A stretch of 64,000 nucleotides of DNA from Hypericum androsaemum (Eukaryota; Streptophyta; Magnoliopsida; Malpighiales; Hypericaceae), in the NCBI GenBank assembly GCA_963995505.1, contig OZ023199.1:7683906-7747905 (forward strand), written 5' to 3'. The notes below the pieces were generated by a model. That model searched no databases. It was given only the letters and a program-made list of their open reading frames with translations, and was not told where the DNA came from. Both the position numbers and the translations under genes were made by a program. Positions 44,560-55,489 of this stretch are shown one piece after another (position 1 is the stretch's first letter; each line of letters begins with the position of its first letter).

Positions 44560-45190
44560 TAAACCCTCATTTCACAGTAATTTGGTGAGTGGTATCGCAA
44601 TAACTCAAAAATCTTTGATGAATTTACGGTAGCAGCCCGCCAAGCCCAAGAATCCTCATAGGCTGTGAGATGATTTTAGCTTCGGCCATTTTGTGACAGA
44701 TTTAACTTTATCATCATTCATAGCAACCCCTTTAGCTGAGATCATATGGCCTAGGTATGCAACCGAGGATGACCCGAAGGTACACTTTTTTTGAGGTAAA
44801 ATTGGTGTTGTTGTATTAGCAAAAGGACCAATCAAACGTGTTGTAGATGCTCAAACCAAGACAGGCTATAGATTAGGATGTCGTCGAAGAAAACCAGCAT
44901 AAATATATGAAGGTATCATTGCAACAAACTGTTCATGAGTGCCTGGAAAGTTGCTGGGGTATTTGTTAAGCCAAAAGGCAGACCAAGAACTCAAAATTTC
45001 CATGGTGAGTACAGAAGGCCATCTTTTTGATATCGTCAACAACTTCCTCATGTTCATTATAATCATCCACCATATAGAAAAGACGCTTGCAATGGTGACC
45101 TCAAACATACTGTTCATCATAATTGAAGCACAACTTCTGCTTCTTTCACTCGTCCATTTTTGCTGGGGTTAGGCGGTTGGTTGCACGCCC
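44560..45190 (-). pseudogene. Element D reverse transcriptase remains
   Basis: The minus strand contains MLVFFDDILIYSL at about 44866-44904, an intact FFDD catalytic box of gypsy RT. It is preceded in other frames by a FEFLV-like block and a TNTPATFQALMN equivalent. Frameshifts and stops between blocks make it inactive. The upstream fingers region before the first catalytic Asp is not recognisable. Confidence 0.75.
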
Positions 45191-45589
45191 TGTGTCAGTG
45201 TAGGTTGAGCGCACGAGCGCCTTTGCAGTCACCAAAATGGGTGTTGAAGAGCGACCCCACTGTGGGATCTAGTTGGATTCCTTGGTAAGGAGGGTGGCTG
45301 TCCATTTGGGATGGTTTGACGTTCATAGGCTCGAGCCAAACTCATACCATCTTGAAGGTCTACCAAATTTAGAAGCTCGACATTCGTGTGTAGCGGGGTT
45401 GGTAAAGCCAGACATAAATAGGTTGACTTGTTGTGCTGTAGTTAGAGGATCCACCTGACAAATTAAAGCGTGTGACCGCTCTTAGTATTGCTCTACTGTC
45501 CATTGACAGGTTAATTTAGCTAACTCTCCCAACAGGTTTCTTCGGGATGGTAGCCCAAATCATTGATGGCATAGGTCAATAAAAGTCAG

Positions 45590-46397
45590 CTATAACAGCG
45601 TTCCTGACTCATGTTCTAACTGGTGATGTTGTGCAATAGCGGTCAAATGGAATGTGGTCAACCATACTTTATCATATTTCGATGTGCGTTGGCCTCTAAA
45701 GAACTGTTCATACATGTTAATCCATGCCAGAAGGTCTTCCTTCCCATTGAACGTGGAAAACTCCAGTTTGTAATATCTCGAAATGCCTGACCCACCACTC
45801 GACTCAGAAGTTAGGTAATGAGTATGCTCTTGTTCGTCTCTACCCTCTGTTTGGGTGTAATTTGCGGGTTGGTCTCTCGTATAACCGCGTGTGGGATTTT
45901 TTTTCTCTTCCCTCCACTGGGCATCAGGTCTGTTAGTCTCTACCTTTTGGTTGAGGGTAGTTAAATGGCTAGTCTCTCGTGTAATTGCAAGTGTACCCTC
46001 GATCTTCTCGGCCCTCCACTGGGTAGCCGTTGTACCCCCACGAGTTGTGGCTAGCATGGTGCGGTGGGATATAATGTAATGTGGCAGGATGGCTTCCCTG
46101 CCGATGTCCTAGGGCTGGAGCTTGAAGACTCGACCGTAAGGCTCTCGCTGGCGGCAGTGCTGGTGGGTTGGCCCAATACATCGTGAGGGTATTTTTCGGA
46201 AGAGGGTGCGACGGTGTGGGCGATTGTGGGGGTGGCGGTGGATAGGGCCAAGTTGTCGCATTGGTTTTTTCAGCAGCACGGTCCGATGAGGATGGAACGG
46301 CCGTCTGGTTGGTTTCTGTCCTTCCCTCCAAGAGAATTTTAATGGCCTGTATCCGGCAACCTAGGTCACCAATTTCTTGCCTGAACTCCTGACGCAT
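45590..46397 (-). pseudogene. Element D gag remains
   Basis: Two overlapping minus-strand frames. 46397-45969 has a Gln/Arg-rich start and a Pro-rich block (PYPPPPPQSPTP). 46057-45590 ends with the capsid start YYKLEFSTFNGKEDLLAWINMYEQFFRGQRT...DKVWLTTFHL, matching the gypsy gag pattern (KL.FP.F.G.DP..W......F). An imperfect internal duplication is visible around TRGYTRDQPANYT / TLAITRETSHLT. The frames shift between the pieces. Confidence 0.75.
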
Positions 46398-46506
46398 CTC
46401 CTGTCATAGCAGCTTGTTCCTATCTTCAATCCCTTCAAGATCTGGGCCAGCATGGTGTCACCCCCTTTGTCACCGGAGGAGTTTGCCATGGAGGTTGCTA
46501 GGCGGA

Positions 46507-46518
46507 GCTCTGATACCA
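46507..46518 (-). other. Primer-binding site of element D (initiator-Met tRNA)
   Basis: The minus strand reads TGGTATCAGAGC three bases inside the right LTR, so the right LTR is the 5' LTR. Confidence 0.93.
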
Positions 46519-46521
46519 AAT

Positions 46522-46927
46522 TGGTTTGTGCTGCAGAACTTCACAAGTTGTAACCGTGGGTGGGAGGAGCCTTCGGCTTCAACCCTTGACGTCCTCGCCC
46601 CGTGTTGGCGCTCGGACGAGAGAAAGAGTATAAATGATTATAAGGTAAAAGACTTCTTATTATTGATTGATGAATAAATCTAGGGAGAGTACATCATTAT
46701 ATAGCCAAACTCGTAACAAGCAAATATGAATACTACTATTATACGGGAAAGAGTTCCGAAAGTGAACGATAACTAGGAAAGGGATAAGCATGCTAAAAAG
46801 GAAGGAACTGAAAAGGAAAAGTTACGATTCCTATAGAAATCTTGTAACATCGCAATTCCTAATCAGTAGATGTCTTCGGGCTGGAACTGAACCGTGCCTG
46901 CGTTGGTAAGTTCTTCCCCACATAACA
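46522..46927 (-). repeat. Element D right LTR (5' LTR)
   Basis: 406 bp, intact, homologous to the split left LTR. It contains a TTATATAG promoter-like box near 46697-46704. CTAC directly follows and also precedes the left LTR. Confidence 0.9.
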
Positions 46928-47691
46928 CTACCTTGCCTCTTTGTACACTTTAACCATATTTCTAGGCAGCAAAACCTAGTTCCTGATTGGATTTGTAGCT
47001 ACTTATGGACTGACTTTCTAGTTACCTTAACAATTGTTGTTTTAAGACTTCCTTTTTAAAAAATGTAAATGTGGCTAGATCCTTGCCATGGTATTTTGTT
47101 GAAAGTTGGCCTATTTGCACTTTTATGCCTCTGTACAAAAACTGGGTATGTTTAGCTTGTTTGGAAGGATAGAAAGAACTGTGCGCGGAAGAAATTGAGA
47201 AGGCGAAAGTATAAGAAAGAAATAGGAAAAAAAAAGATATGCTTCTTTGCAGTTTTTGGATTGAAGAGAATGAAAAATTTATAGATATATATCTATATAT
47301 ATATTAAGGAAGAAAGTAAGGTCGAAAAATTGGAAAGTGAGAAAACAAGATTTTTTTTCTTCAAAATTCTGCCACACCAAACAAAGAGTTTTACAAAAAT
47401 TTTCCAGGCTTCAATTATTTTACCACTATTTTCCTTCTTCTAAACAAGCTATAAAATAACGTGGACCTTTTTTTTGTTCACGAAGATAATTAAGGAAAAC
47501 TTTTTGGCCGGCTGATGGATAAGAAAGATTAGATAGAGAAAGAAAATTGTGTATCCTTTCACACAACTAATATTTCCAGTAAAAAAAACTTAATGATAAT
47601 CACAACATAGGTGATAAATTTTAGGAGCTCAGATTGGGCACGAAATTCATTATTCTTTCTCATCCAGTAAAGGGACAAAAAAATTAATGTT
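46928..47691 (+). other. Flank right of element D, no gene
   Basis: Continuation of the 27235-28021 flank. AT-rich, including an ATATATCTATATATATATTA stretch near 47285. No reading frame of interest. Confidence 0.4.
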
Positions 47692-48995
47692 CCTGACGCG
47701 TCTGACGCAGCTGACATATCTGACACGCGAAAGGGGGTGGGGAAATGACACGCGCCTTTATATTTTATTATTATTTGTAAATATTATTAAATATTATCGT
47801 AACAGATTCTGTCATTTTGTCGTAATTGGACAATCTATTTTATCATAATCGGGCATGCCATTTGACATAACCAGACTTAAAATTTGACATAACCGAGCAT
47901 GTCATTTGACAAATACCTTTCAGTCGCTTGGTCGACTATTGATTTCAAATATATTTTTGATATTCTTACACTCTGAATTTGGAGAAAACATAAACCACAA
48001 AATTATAGATATACCTCTCAGCTTCAGACAGCAACTTGAATTAATTCAATTGGGCTCCGGAGTAAGAAGTTATGACTCTCCTACCGAAACCTGTCCTCGT
48101 AACTCAGTTGACTCTTGATTTCAAATATATTTTAGACATTCTTACACTCTAAATTTGGAGAAGTCATAAACTATAAAGTTATAGATATACATCTCAACCT
48201 TTCCTAAAAACTTGAATCACCTTAATCGAAATACGGAGTAAGAAGTTATGGCTCTCCAACCGAAACTTATTGACTGCTTCTCACCGTCGTTGGGTATGCC
48301 ATTTGACATAACTGTGCATGCCATTTGACAAAAGCGAGCATGCCAATTTATCGAACCTGGGCATGCCATTTAATAAATAACTGGATATGCTATTTAATTT
48401 ATTAATTATTTAACAGACATACCATTTTACTTAACCGAGAATGCCATTAGACATAATCAGACATGTCATTTAATACATCAGAATTAACCTAGATCTGTAC
48501 AAACAAATTTACCCAAAGCTACAATAAAAGGTAGAATAAAAAAAAGAGAAAAAAGGAAGAGGAGGCATGAAAATCTTACATAATAAGATACAAAGGTAAA
48601 AAGACATGAACAAAATCAATTAACGTTTCAAGTGCTTGACTTTATTCTAGCCCTTCTTGCAAGACTCTCCGACGACTTTAACCCCTTTCTCAAATAAAAT
48701 GTTGAGCTCTTTGGTCCTCTCCTTCTCCTTCCTCCCAAGTTTATTTGATTTATGAATTTATCTCTACGAATTTATTTAGTTTTGGAATTTAGGGTTGATT
48801 TTATTAAAGATTGGTGGAAAGAGAAAGAGAGAAGGAGAAGAAGGAAAGCATGGGAAGGAGAGATGGGGAGAGGGAGGAGAGAGATGGGGAAAGAAAGAGG
48901 GAGAAAAGAAGGGAGAGATGGACGTAAAAAATGGAAATACCCCAAATAACTAGTACCGTCATATCTCTAACGCGCGCCTAATCATCAAGATCAAT
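47692..48995 (+). repeat. Unclassified repeat family, copy 1
   Basis: It starts with four 9-bp units of the ctgacgcgt type (47692-47727), then AT-rich sequence and short repeats of the gggcatgccatttgacataac type. About two units of a 175-bp module follow (47925-48270, gagaagtcataaactataaag...aagaagttatggctc), then more short repeats (48290-48480), a GA-rich block (48815-48930), and the right end TCTAACGCGCGCCTAATCATCAAGATCAAT. Copy 2 at 55490-57160 has the same order and right end. No coding capacity, terminal inverted repeats or Helitron end were identified. Confidence 0.7.
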
Positions 48996-51900
48996 GGCTC
49001 TGATTAAATCTTGTAGGTACAGATTCTCTCTATTAGTACCTGCACTCAATCTACTCCCAAATTTTAGACAAATTAATTTTGAATAAAACATAAGAAATAA
49101 AGCGAATCTTACAAGAATTACCAAACTTTTAGAAAATAATACAATTCTGATACAAAATTGTTGATAAAAGGTCATCAAAAAGGTTTTTTTATGTCGGTGG
49201 TCATCAAAAAGGTTTGGGCTACGTTCAATGTCGGAAAGTGTTGCATCAAATCTTGTTGCTTTTATCTTCCCAAACTTCATGATCTTCCAAATTTATCATC
49301 GTTAGCTGTATGGATACTCACTTTTAAATTTTTTGGTGGATAACAATTTAGGCAAATTGATATAAATCTTCGGGCTTTAGACGGCCTCAGGCTTTGTTCC
49401 CTTCCAAAAAAGAATTTTCTATTTGTATAAGAAATGTGAATTGTCCTACCGACCATTAAAAAATGAGGCATGAATCATTTCCATCCTATCCACCAAACAT
49501 TGGTTTATGGATACTCACTTTTAACATTCAACACATTCAACAGAAGTCAACATTTGTACCAGACGATTCTTCCTCACCGCCTCGAGTTGATATATACACT
49601 ACGGATTAGACATCATGTACCATTTCTTTATAGTTTTTGGCCGAATATAAGATTTTAATTTGGTGTCATATCAATGTGAATCGTGTGTGACGTCTGTTCC
49701 ATGACACTTGATACAAAATGATTAAGTCCGTATGTCCATGTGATGCAAATCATATAAATTTTGTTTTGAGAGGCCATGTTAGAGTATATCAATTATGCTC
49801 AATTTGTAATGATTTAGAGTTCATAAATTTATTAACTTAAGATTTAAGTTCAAATATAATTTAATTGACAAATCATCCTCCATGCAATCATAACTTAAGA
49901 GTCAATAGGCACTAACTTAAGAGTCAGACCATCAAGTCTTATATAAAAGTTGTCTCTTTCAGAGTGGACAGTTGCTCTTTTCAAAATGGTCGAACTCCAA
50001 AATTTTGATTAAAAAAACTTCAACTTCCATAGCCATATTGATAGTGGTCCACCATACCGCAAATATATGAGGCGTGGATTGTTTGCTTAGCTATACCTCG
50101 CACATTCCATATTGTAAAGCTCCAGAAAGACATTTCCAATGCTCACATATAAAGTCCCGTACCCCAGAGCATATTCTCCAATTCGATTCATCATTTTTCG
50201 TATCCTCCAAAGTCCTGAAAAATACTAACCCTTCTCCCACCGCCAAAATCTTGGGTTAATATGATCACTCTTTTCGAAATACAACCTATTTCATGTCTCC
50301 TCCCAATTTTAATTCTCTTAAGTTCTCCTAAAGAGGGCGATCTCGAAGCTGGAATTAACCCTTCATCATCGTCATTAGCTTCAGTTAGTCCAGGCAGAGG
50401 GGAAGCTTCCCAGAGGTTGGCACTGATCGGTGATCCGACCACGGGTTTTAAAACAATGGATAAGGCAATATACAGCACCCGGGAAGCGAGATTCCAAGTC
50501 TATTTGAAGGGCCGCGTTCCAATATCACGACCAAGCCACAGTGCACCTAATCACTGAGCACAAGAGTTTCTATAATTCGAGCTTGGGTTGTTTATTACAT
50601 TCCAATTCTTTCCGGAAACCTCCCATGCCAATTCCGAATTTGGTCCCCAATTGAGGGAATGCAAATTAATGTAAACTTATCCATGTGATTATGTATTCTT
50701 CGAATAAGAATCAATATTTTTCCTTTAGAAAAAAGTGATGTATTTTCGGAGGTGGAATGTGGTTAACTTCTTTCTATATTTTTCCCTCAGAAAAAATTGT
50801 TGCTATGTTTTGTTTGATCCTTGATAGGAATGACAATGGAGAGAATCCATATGATCCTATCCTTACCCTCTTTGATAAGGATGTATTTAGATTTAGATTT
50901 TTATTCTCTTTCAAAATAAGCATTCGTTTATTTAAATATCATTTATTTAAAAAAAATTAAGTTGTCATTTGATTATTCGCAAATAGCAAGGAGACACTAA
51001 AAATGTGAATGCAATTGATTTCTTCATTAAAACAAATCAATAGAGATAAACTAAACAAGAAAATAAAAAATTTAAAGTTGGGTAGGGTAAGATTAATAAT
51101 TCAATATTATATTTAGTAATTAATATATATATATATATAGTATGATCTAATACATCCATATGCATGCCCTTATCATTTTAAAAAATAAAAATTTGGGTAG
51201 GATCCAAGAATAGACCCGGTCTAAGTCAACAGTTCTTGAATCCTACGGATCTTTTGATGTGGTAGACCTTCTAAGGGTTAGTCAATTGGGGTTTTCTTTG
51301 GGGGTTTTCCTTTGATTGTATTGGCGTGAATATGTTACGTCCCTAGTTGCCTTCTTACAACTTTGGCTTCTCGGTGTAAGAAGTACTTTAAGGTGTTTTA
51401 GTAATAAAGTTGAACCTTTCAAAAACAATTGCCAGATCCTTGTGAAGTGGTTGGCCCATGACAAAGCCTTGTAGAAATTGAAACATCAAGTCTAAAACCA
51501 AACCCTAATTGCTTGAAACAGAAAATTGCGTCCAAGCTTGGCCCAATCAATTTCGTTTGCTAATAAATAAGGTATTTGGCCCAATCGAGTTCGGGTGGGT
51601 CCTAAACTAACGTACATGACTAGCTATCATTATTGATGAAATGAAACCATTTTATACAATTTTTTATTTGTTTTAGTTTATTTTTCGTACTTTATTCAAT
51701 TTTCCTTTAATATTTTTTCATTTTTACAGATTTTTTCCAAATTTTCATAATCAATTTAATTTATTTTAAATTTTAGAAACCATTATCATTTATCATTGTA
51801 AGTTAGAAAATCTTTAGAAATACAATCAATTTTCGCAATTAATATTTTGTTGATTTGTTCACTTTATCTAATCAAGTTTTAATGGTATTTTGAACTCAAC

Positions 51901-52049
51901 ACTATTTTAATTTCATTTCGTAGGTAAAAAAAAGGATATGTTTTATAAGAATTTGGTAGGTTCTTTAAAAAAAAAAAAAGAATTGGATTCATTAAAAAAT
52001 GATTTAGTCTAAAAAGACATCATTGATAGTCTGAGCTAGCCACTGTTCA
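48996..52049. other. Intergenic stretch, no confirmed gene
   Basis: AT-rich. Features seen: a short tandem repeat ggtcatcaaaaaggttt at about 49170 and 49200, a (TA)8-type microsatellite at 51123-51139, and a more GC-balanced patch at 50261-50557 that is open on both strands. Confidence 0.5.
50261..50557 (+). other. Open, GC-balanced patch of unknown origin
   Basis: A 98-codon plus-strand frame (MITLFEIQPISCLLP...) overlaps a 95-codon minus-strand frame. Base composition is higher in GC than the surroundings. I do not recognise either protein. It may be a fragment of organellar DNA or of a host exon; neither is supported by a motif. Confidence 0.25.
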
Positions 52050-52990
52050 TTGGCAATCTACCTCAACAATGGAATTTGAGGTCCTTCCGTGATTTTTTTA
52101 GCAGTCACTACACGGTTGTGAACGCTTTTATGACGACGAAGAAGTCAAAACGAAACTTTTGGTTTGTGTTTATTAGGGCTCCAATGGGGGCCGATGTCGC
52201 CGCCAAGATCGTCCAACTTTGTGGTGCCTGGCTAGAGCAAAAGTGTCTTTTTGTCACCAAAGCAAAGTTTGAGAATGGCGGGGTTAAGGATGATGTCCCC
52301 ACTGCGGTAGTTTTTCCCAGTGCTTCATCTTCCTAGGAGCCGGAGTGGGTTCGAAAGATTTGATGTTCCTTGATGCATTGTGGCCTCCCCCTCTGATGGC
52401 CTCCCAGCCGATTCATGAAGGTGAGTCTTGCATCAAGGAACGGTTGTACCAGCCTCCGGTGGATCTCGGCATTGACTAACTTGCTAACAGAGTGGTGGCA
52501 ACTTTAATCGACGTCGTTCAGTTGAATTTCATCAAGCAGGATCTGGTAAATTATGGTGTTAGGAAGTTCAAAATAAGGGCTTTTTTAATGACATTGCGCC
52601 TTGGAACTGTAGCTTTTGCGTCGCCAACAGAAGCATGTGGCTTCAGATAAGGGGAGTTCCCCTTCAGGTCAGGACATCATCTTTCCATGAGTGGTTATCC
52701 TCTTTTTGTGGAGATTTAAAACTATGCACAAGGATACATCTAGTTGAAAACGACTAGATGTAGCCTTTCTGCTCATCTCTTTGTCAAATTTGGAAAGAGT
52801 GAACATGTCTTTCAATTTGAGGATTGAAAATGAGGTTTATAAGGTATGGATTGAGGAGGTGGCTCCATATGGTTGTGAATAATGTCCAGATTTGGATTGG
52901 GCCACGAGTTGTGTGGAAACTCCTAGGTTGATCTTGGATGGTGATATGGATGAGGAGAGCAATTCATGTTTTGGGGATTTGGGGAGGTTG
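52050..52990 (+). pseudogene. LINE ORF1 relic with an RRM-like N-terminus
   Basis: The plus-strand frame 52076-52336 (MRSFRDFFSSHYTVVNAFMTTKKSKRNFWFVFI...) has the RRM layout of many plant L1 ORF1 proteins, with the RNP1-like stretch NFWFVFI and, just before, LPQQWN. Downstream, with frameshifts, the sequence continues VATLIDVVQLNFI and WLQIRGVPLQV (the conserved W-x-R-x-x-G-V-P-L of these ORF1s) and IEEVAPYG near 52850. Several stops occur. The relic is cut by an LTR at about 52999 and resumes at 54342. Confidence 0.7.
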
Positions 52991-52998
52991 AAAATGCC

Positions 52999-54341
52999 TT
53001 AGTATTTTGATTAAGTGCATATCTGAATTTGGTTAAGTATGATAAAGAAAAAGGCTATGCATAGTGTATGCTGATCATGAACTCAGTTAACTTTAAGTAC
53101 TACAAAAGGGATAAAGAAGTATATTGAGAGATCGGTCATAAGCTACGAGGACTTAACTTACAAGTTAGGTAAGATACTTTTTCATTAAGACTAAGTTTAT
53201 TAACACGGGGTCATAAACTTTGCTGTCGTGTGATCATTGATTTCTCAGTGAAATCTGAGTGGTCAACGAAGACTGTTTATTGAGTTTGGTTGTTGGGAAT
53301 TCTCCTAAGTCAAGATCAAGTCTACACTTGCACACTCTAGTTGAAGCTTGACCAAAATGATCTAGATATTTATCTCAAGGCAAGTTCGAATTTGAACCTT
53401 GTCAAGATCAAGACGATTAAGGTTTTTACCCGCATTATAAGCGCCTCGCCATGGCTTGGTTGCTTGGTGGTTAAAGCACTCTTCTATGGATTAGAGAGAT
53501 TAACTTTTGGAAGAGTTATATAATCATCTTTGAACAAGTCCACGCGATGGGCGACTACCCTAAACGATTCAATCTTTTATCCAAGGAATAATTGTTTAAA
53601 TCTTGATTATCTAACATAACCCGATACAAAAGAAGGTTCAAAAGTTCTTTTGGGTTTATTTTGTAATCAACGGTCATGTCAAAGTCTACTCAAGTCAAGC
53701 CTAGGAAGAAAAGTTGGCTTTCTTGATAGCTAAGGAAAGCTTCTCTTCCAATGGCTACTTCTGACGTGGAGAGCAAGCTTGAAGACTTGCTTGGAGAGCA
53801 AATGCTAACTGTTACATGCAAGGGAGATCCTATAAATAAAAGATCTAGCCAAAGACAAAGGTGGACCACTCGAGAGAAAAATATAGTGATCAAGATTCAA
53901 AGAAGAAATCTAGCTCAAAGCTAAATTCCTACATTCAAGATAGAAAAGTTGTGATCACGAAGTGGCTAAGACAAAGAGCGTATTAAATATACTTTTGTCT
54001 TAGATACTTGCTTAACTTATGTGTGAAGGTGTGAGAAGTATATTTGTATGATAAGCTCAAGGTTTCTAGAGATCCTATAAATCTAGACTGAGGTAACTAG
54101 CCGGTGCTTATGAAAGCTAGTGTATTGTGATAATAAAAAGTAGAAGAACGGTTGAAGAGTGGACGTAGGCTCAAGTAGACTAAGCCGAACCACTATACAT
54201 CTGGTGTCAATTCTCTCTATCCCTATTCTCATTTACGCTGATTGACTATGTACCAACAAAAGTTTAGAAAATTGATTGAGACCAAATTCACCACCACCAC
54301 CCCCCCCCCCCCCCTCTCTTAGGTTGGTTATTGGACCAACA
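52999..54341 (+). repeat. SIRE/Maximus-like solo LTR inside the LINE relic
   Basis: About 1.34 kb without coding content. Its end has typical SIRE/Maximus features: gccgaaccactatacatctgg near 54187, tctctctatccctattctc, a C run before CTCTCTTAGG (54300-54314), and the terminus GGACCAACA. A CTATAAATAAAAG promoter-like box lies near 53831. No internal region is present, so it is a solo LTR left by recombination. ATTA(a)GTGCAT on both sides may be the target duplication, but the left boundary is uncertain. Confidence 0.65.
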
Positions 54342-55242
54342 ATTAGTGCATTTCCTCTACTGCTGAATATGTATCTGAGACACCTGCTGTGGAGCAGCTT
54401 TCTTCTGCTTCGAGTTCGGTTGAAACTGCAAATTTGAAGTCAGCTTTGGAAGCCAAAAAAGATGTGTGATTCTTGGCAGCTATGGGTTTAGAAATCACAC
54501 AATTATGTATTAACAAGGATTTTCAGACTGCAGAGCATCCTCTTGATGTTGCATGTTTTGGGGGTGTGATTTTTTTATAGCCTGATGTGGGGGTTTTGTT
54601 GCATCTGTTACCTATTGAAATGAAGCTATATTGCTTCCTACTACTACTATTGCAATGCAGTGTTCTTATATTGATGTTCCATCTGATTTGTATTCTCTCA
54701 CTGATGCTGTGGAGGTTTCGGATGGTCTACAACTTCTCGCTATGTTCTCCTCTATTGTACAGCCTCCTGCTTCAGCTGTGGATATTATGGAAAGCTTGCA
54801 GCCTCCCGCTTTAGCTTTGTATGCAGATCTGCAAACCCACTCTACTACTGCTATCTCTGTGTGTATAGTACCCTATGATGTTGCACCTATTTCAGGTGAT
54901 GTGGTTTTGAACTACAATCTGCCCTCTGCTCTTTTCGATGATACAGGCGATGGAGATCCTCCTCCTCGCTTAAAGTCAGCCTTTGATTTGGTGGAGAATG
55001 AGATTAAGCCTTGGAGTAGTGTAGAGGTTCAGCGGAACGCAACAAGATCTAGTTCCCATACTAGGAAATTGATCTCGGTTGAAAATTTGGTGAGAAAAGC
55101 TCCAACCAAACCTGTCTTGGTCATCCCTCTTTTGTCACCTGGTTCTGTAAAATGTGCAGCAACTCAGACGGTAGATCGTGAAATCAAGATGCTGACAATG
55201 GCCGATACTTTGGACTGCATTTGGAAGAGCGAAGTGCCTTAG
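54342..55242 (+). pseudogene. LINE ORF1 C-terminal region
   Basis: The longest open frame is 54631-55242 (203 residues): Ser/Ala/Pro-rich with no known domain, ending WKSEVP. It fits the variable tail of the ORF1 relic left of the solo LTR and lies in the same direction. No ORF2 endonuclease or RT follows, which is unusual because LINE copies normally lose their 5' side. Confidence 0.45.
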
Positions 55243-55489
55243 GTTCTTAAGGACATCTGTAATGCCGCCAGTGATAAGGAATAATCCAAAATTTTTCAGC
55301 CTCCGTGATTAGCTTTCTCAACATTTTGGTACCAATTATTTGGATTTGGCATACTCTTAGGCAAATTTAAAATGGGAGTAGGTATTTTGATAGCTCTAAT
55401 CATAGTTTTTACTATGATTCGTGTTATTTTGATAGCTCTAATCAGAGTTTTACTGACTTAATATTTCACAGAAAAAAGGGGCCCAGACT
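55243..55489. other. Spacer with a short duplication and hairpin
   Basis: ttttgatagctctaatca occurs twice (about 55389 and 55431), and aatcatag...ctatgatt forms a small hairpin between them. No gene. Confidence 0.6.

Larger units (their letters stand above)
28022..46927 (-). mobile_element. Element D: decayed Ty3-gypsy element, opened by a 14.75-kb insertion
   Basis: LTR sequences at 28022-28331 plus 43086-43207 (split) and 46522-46927 (406 bp) begin TGGT and end ATAACA. The flanks share CTAC (28018-28021 and 46928-46931). A perfect initiator-Met primer site adjoins the right LTR, and a polypurine tract (AAGGGAGGGAGAGT on the minus strand) adjoins the left LTR. Minus-strand gag, RT, RNase H and integrase remains lie between in normal gypsy order. 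Many frameshifts and deletions reduce the interior to 3.3 kb. The pol end reads LEDELFPKGGR. The 14.75-kb block at 28332-43085 interrupts the left LTR. Confidence 0.85.

Noticed and set aside
53440..53480. tRNA-like A-box word (ggcttggttgcttggtggttaaagc)
   Set aside because: No box B lies at the right distance and no cloverleaf can be drawn; it lies inside the solo LTR.
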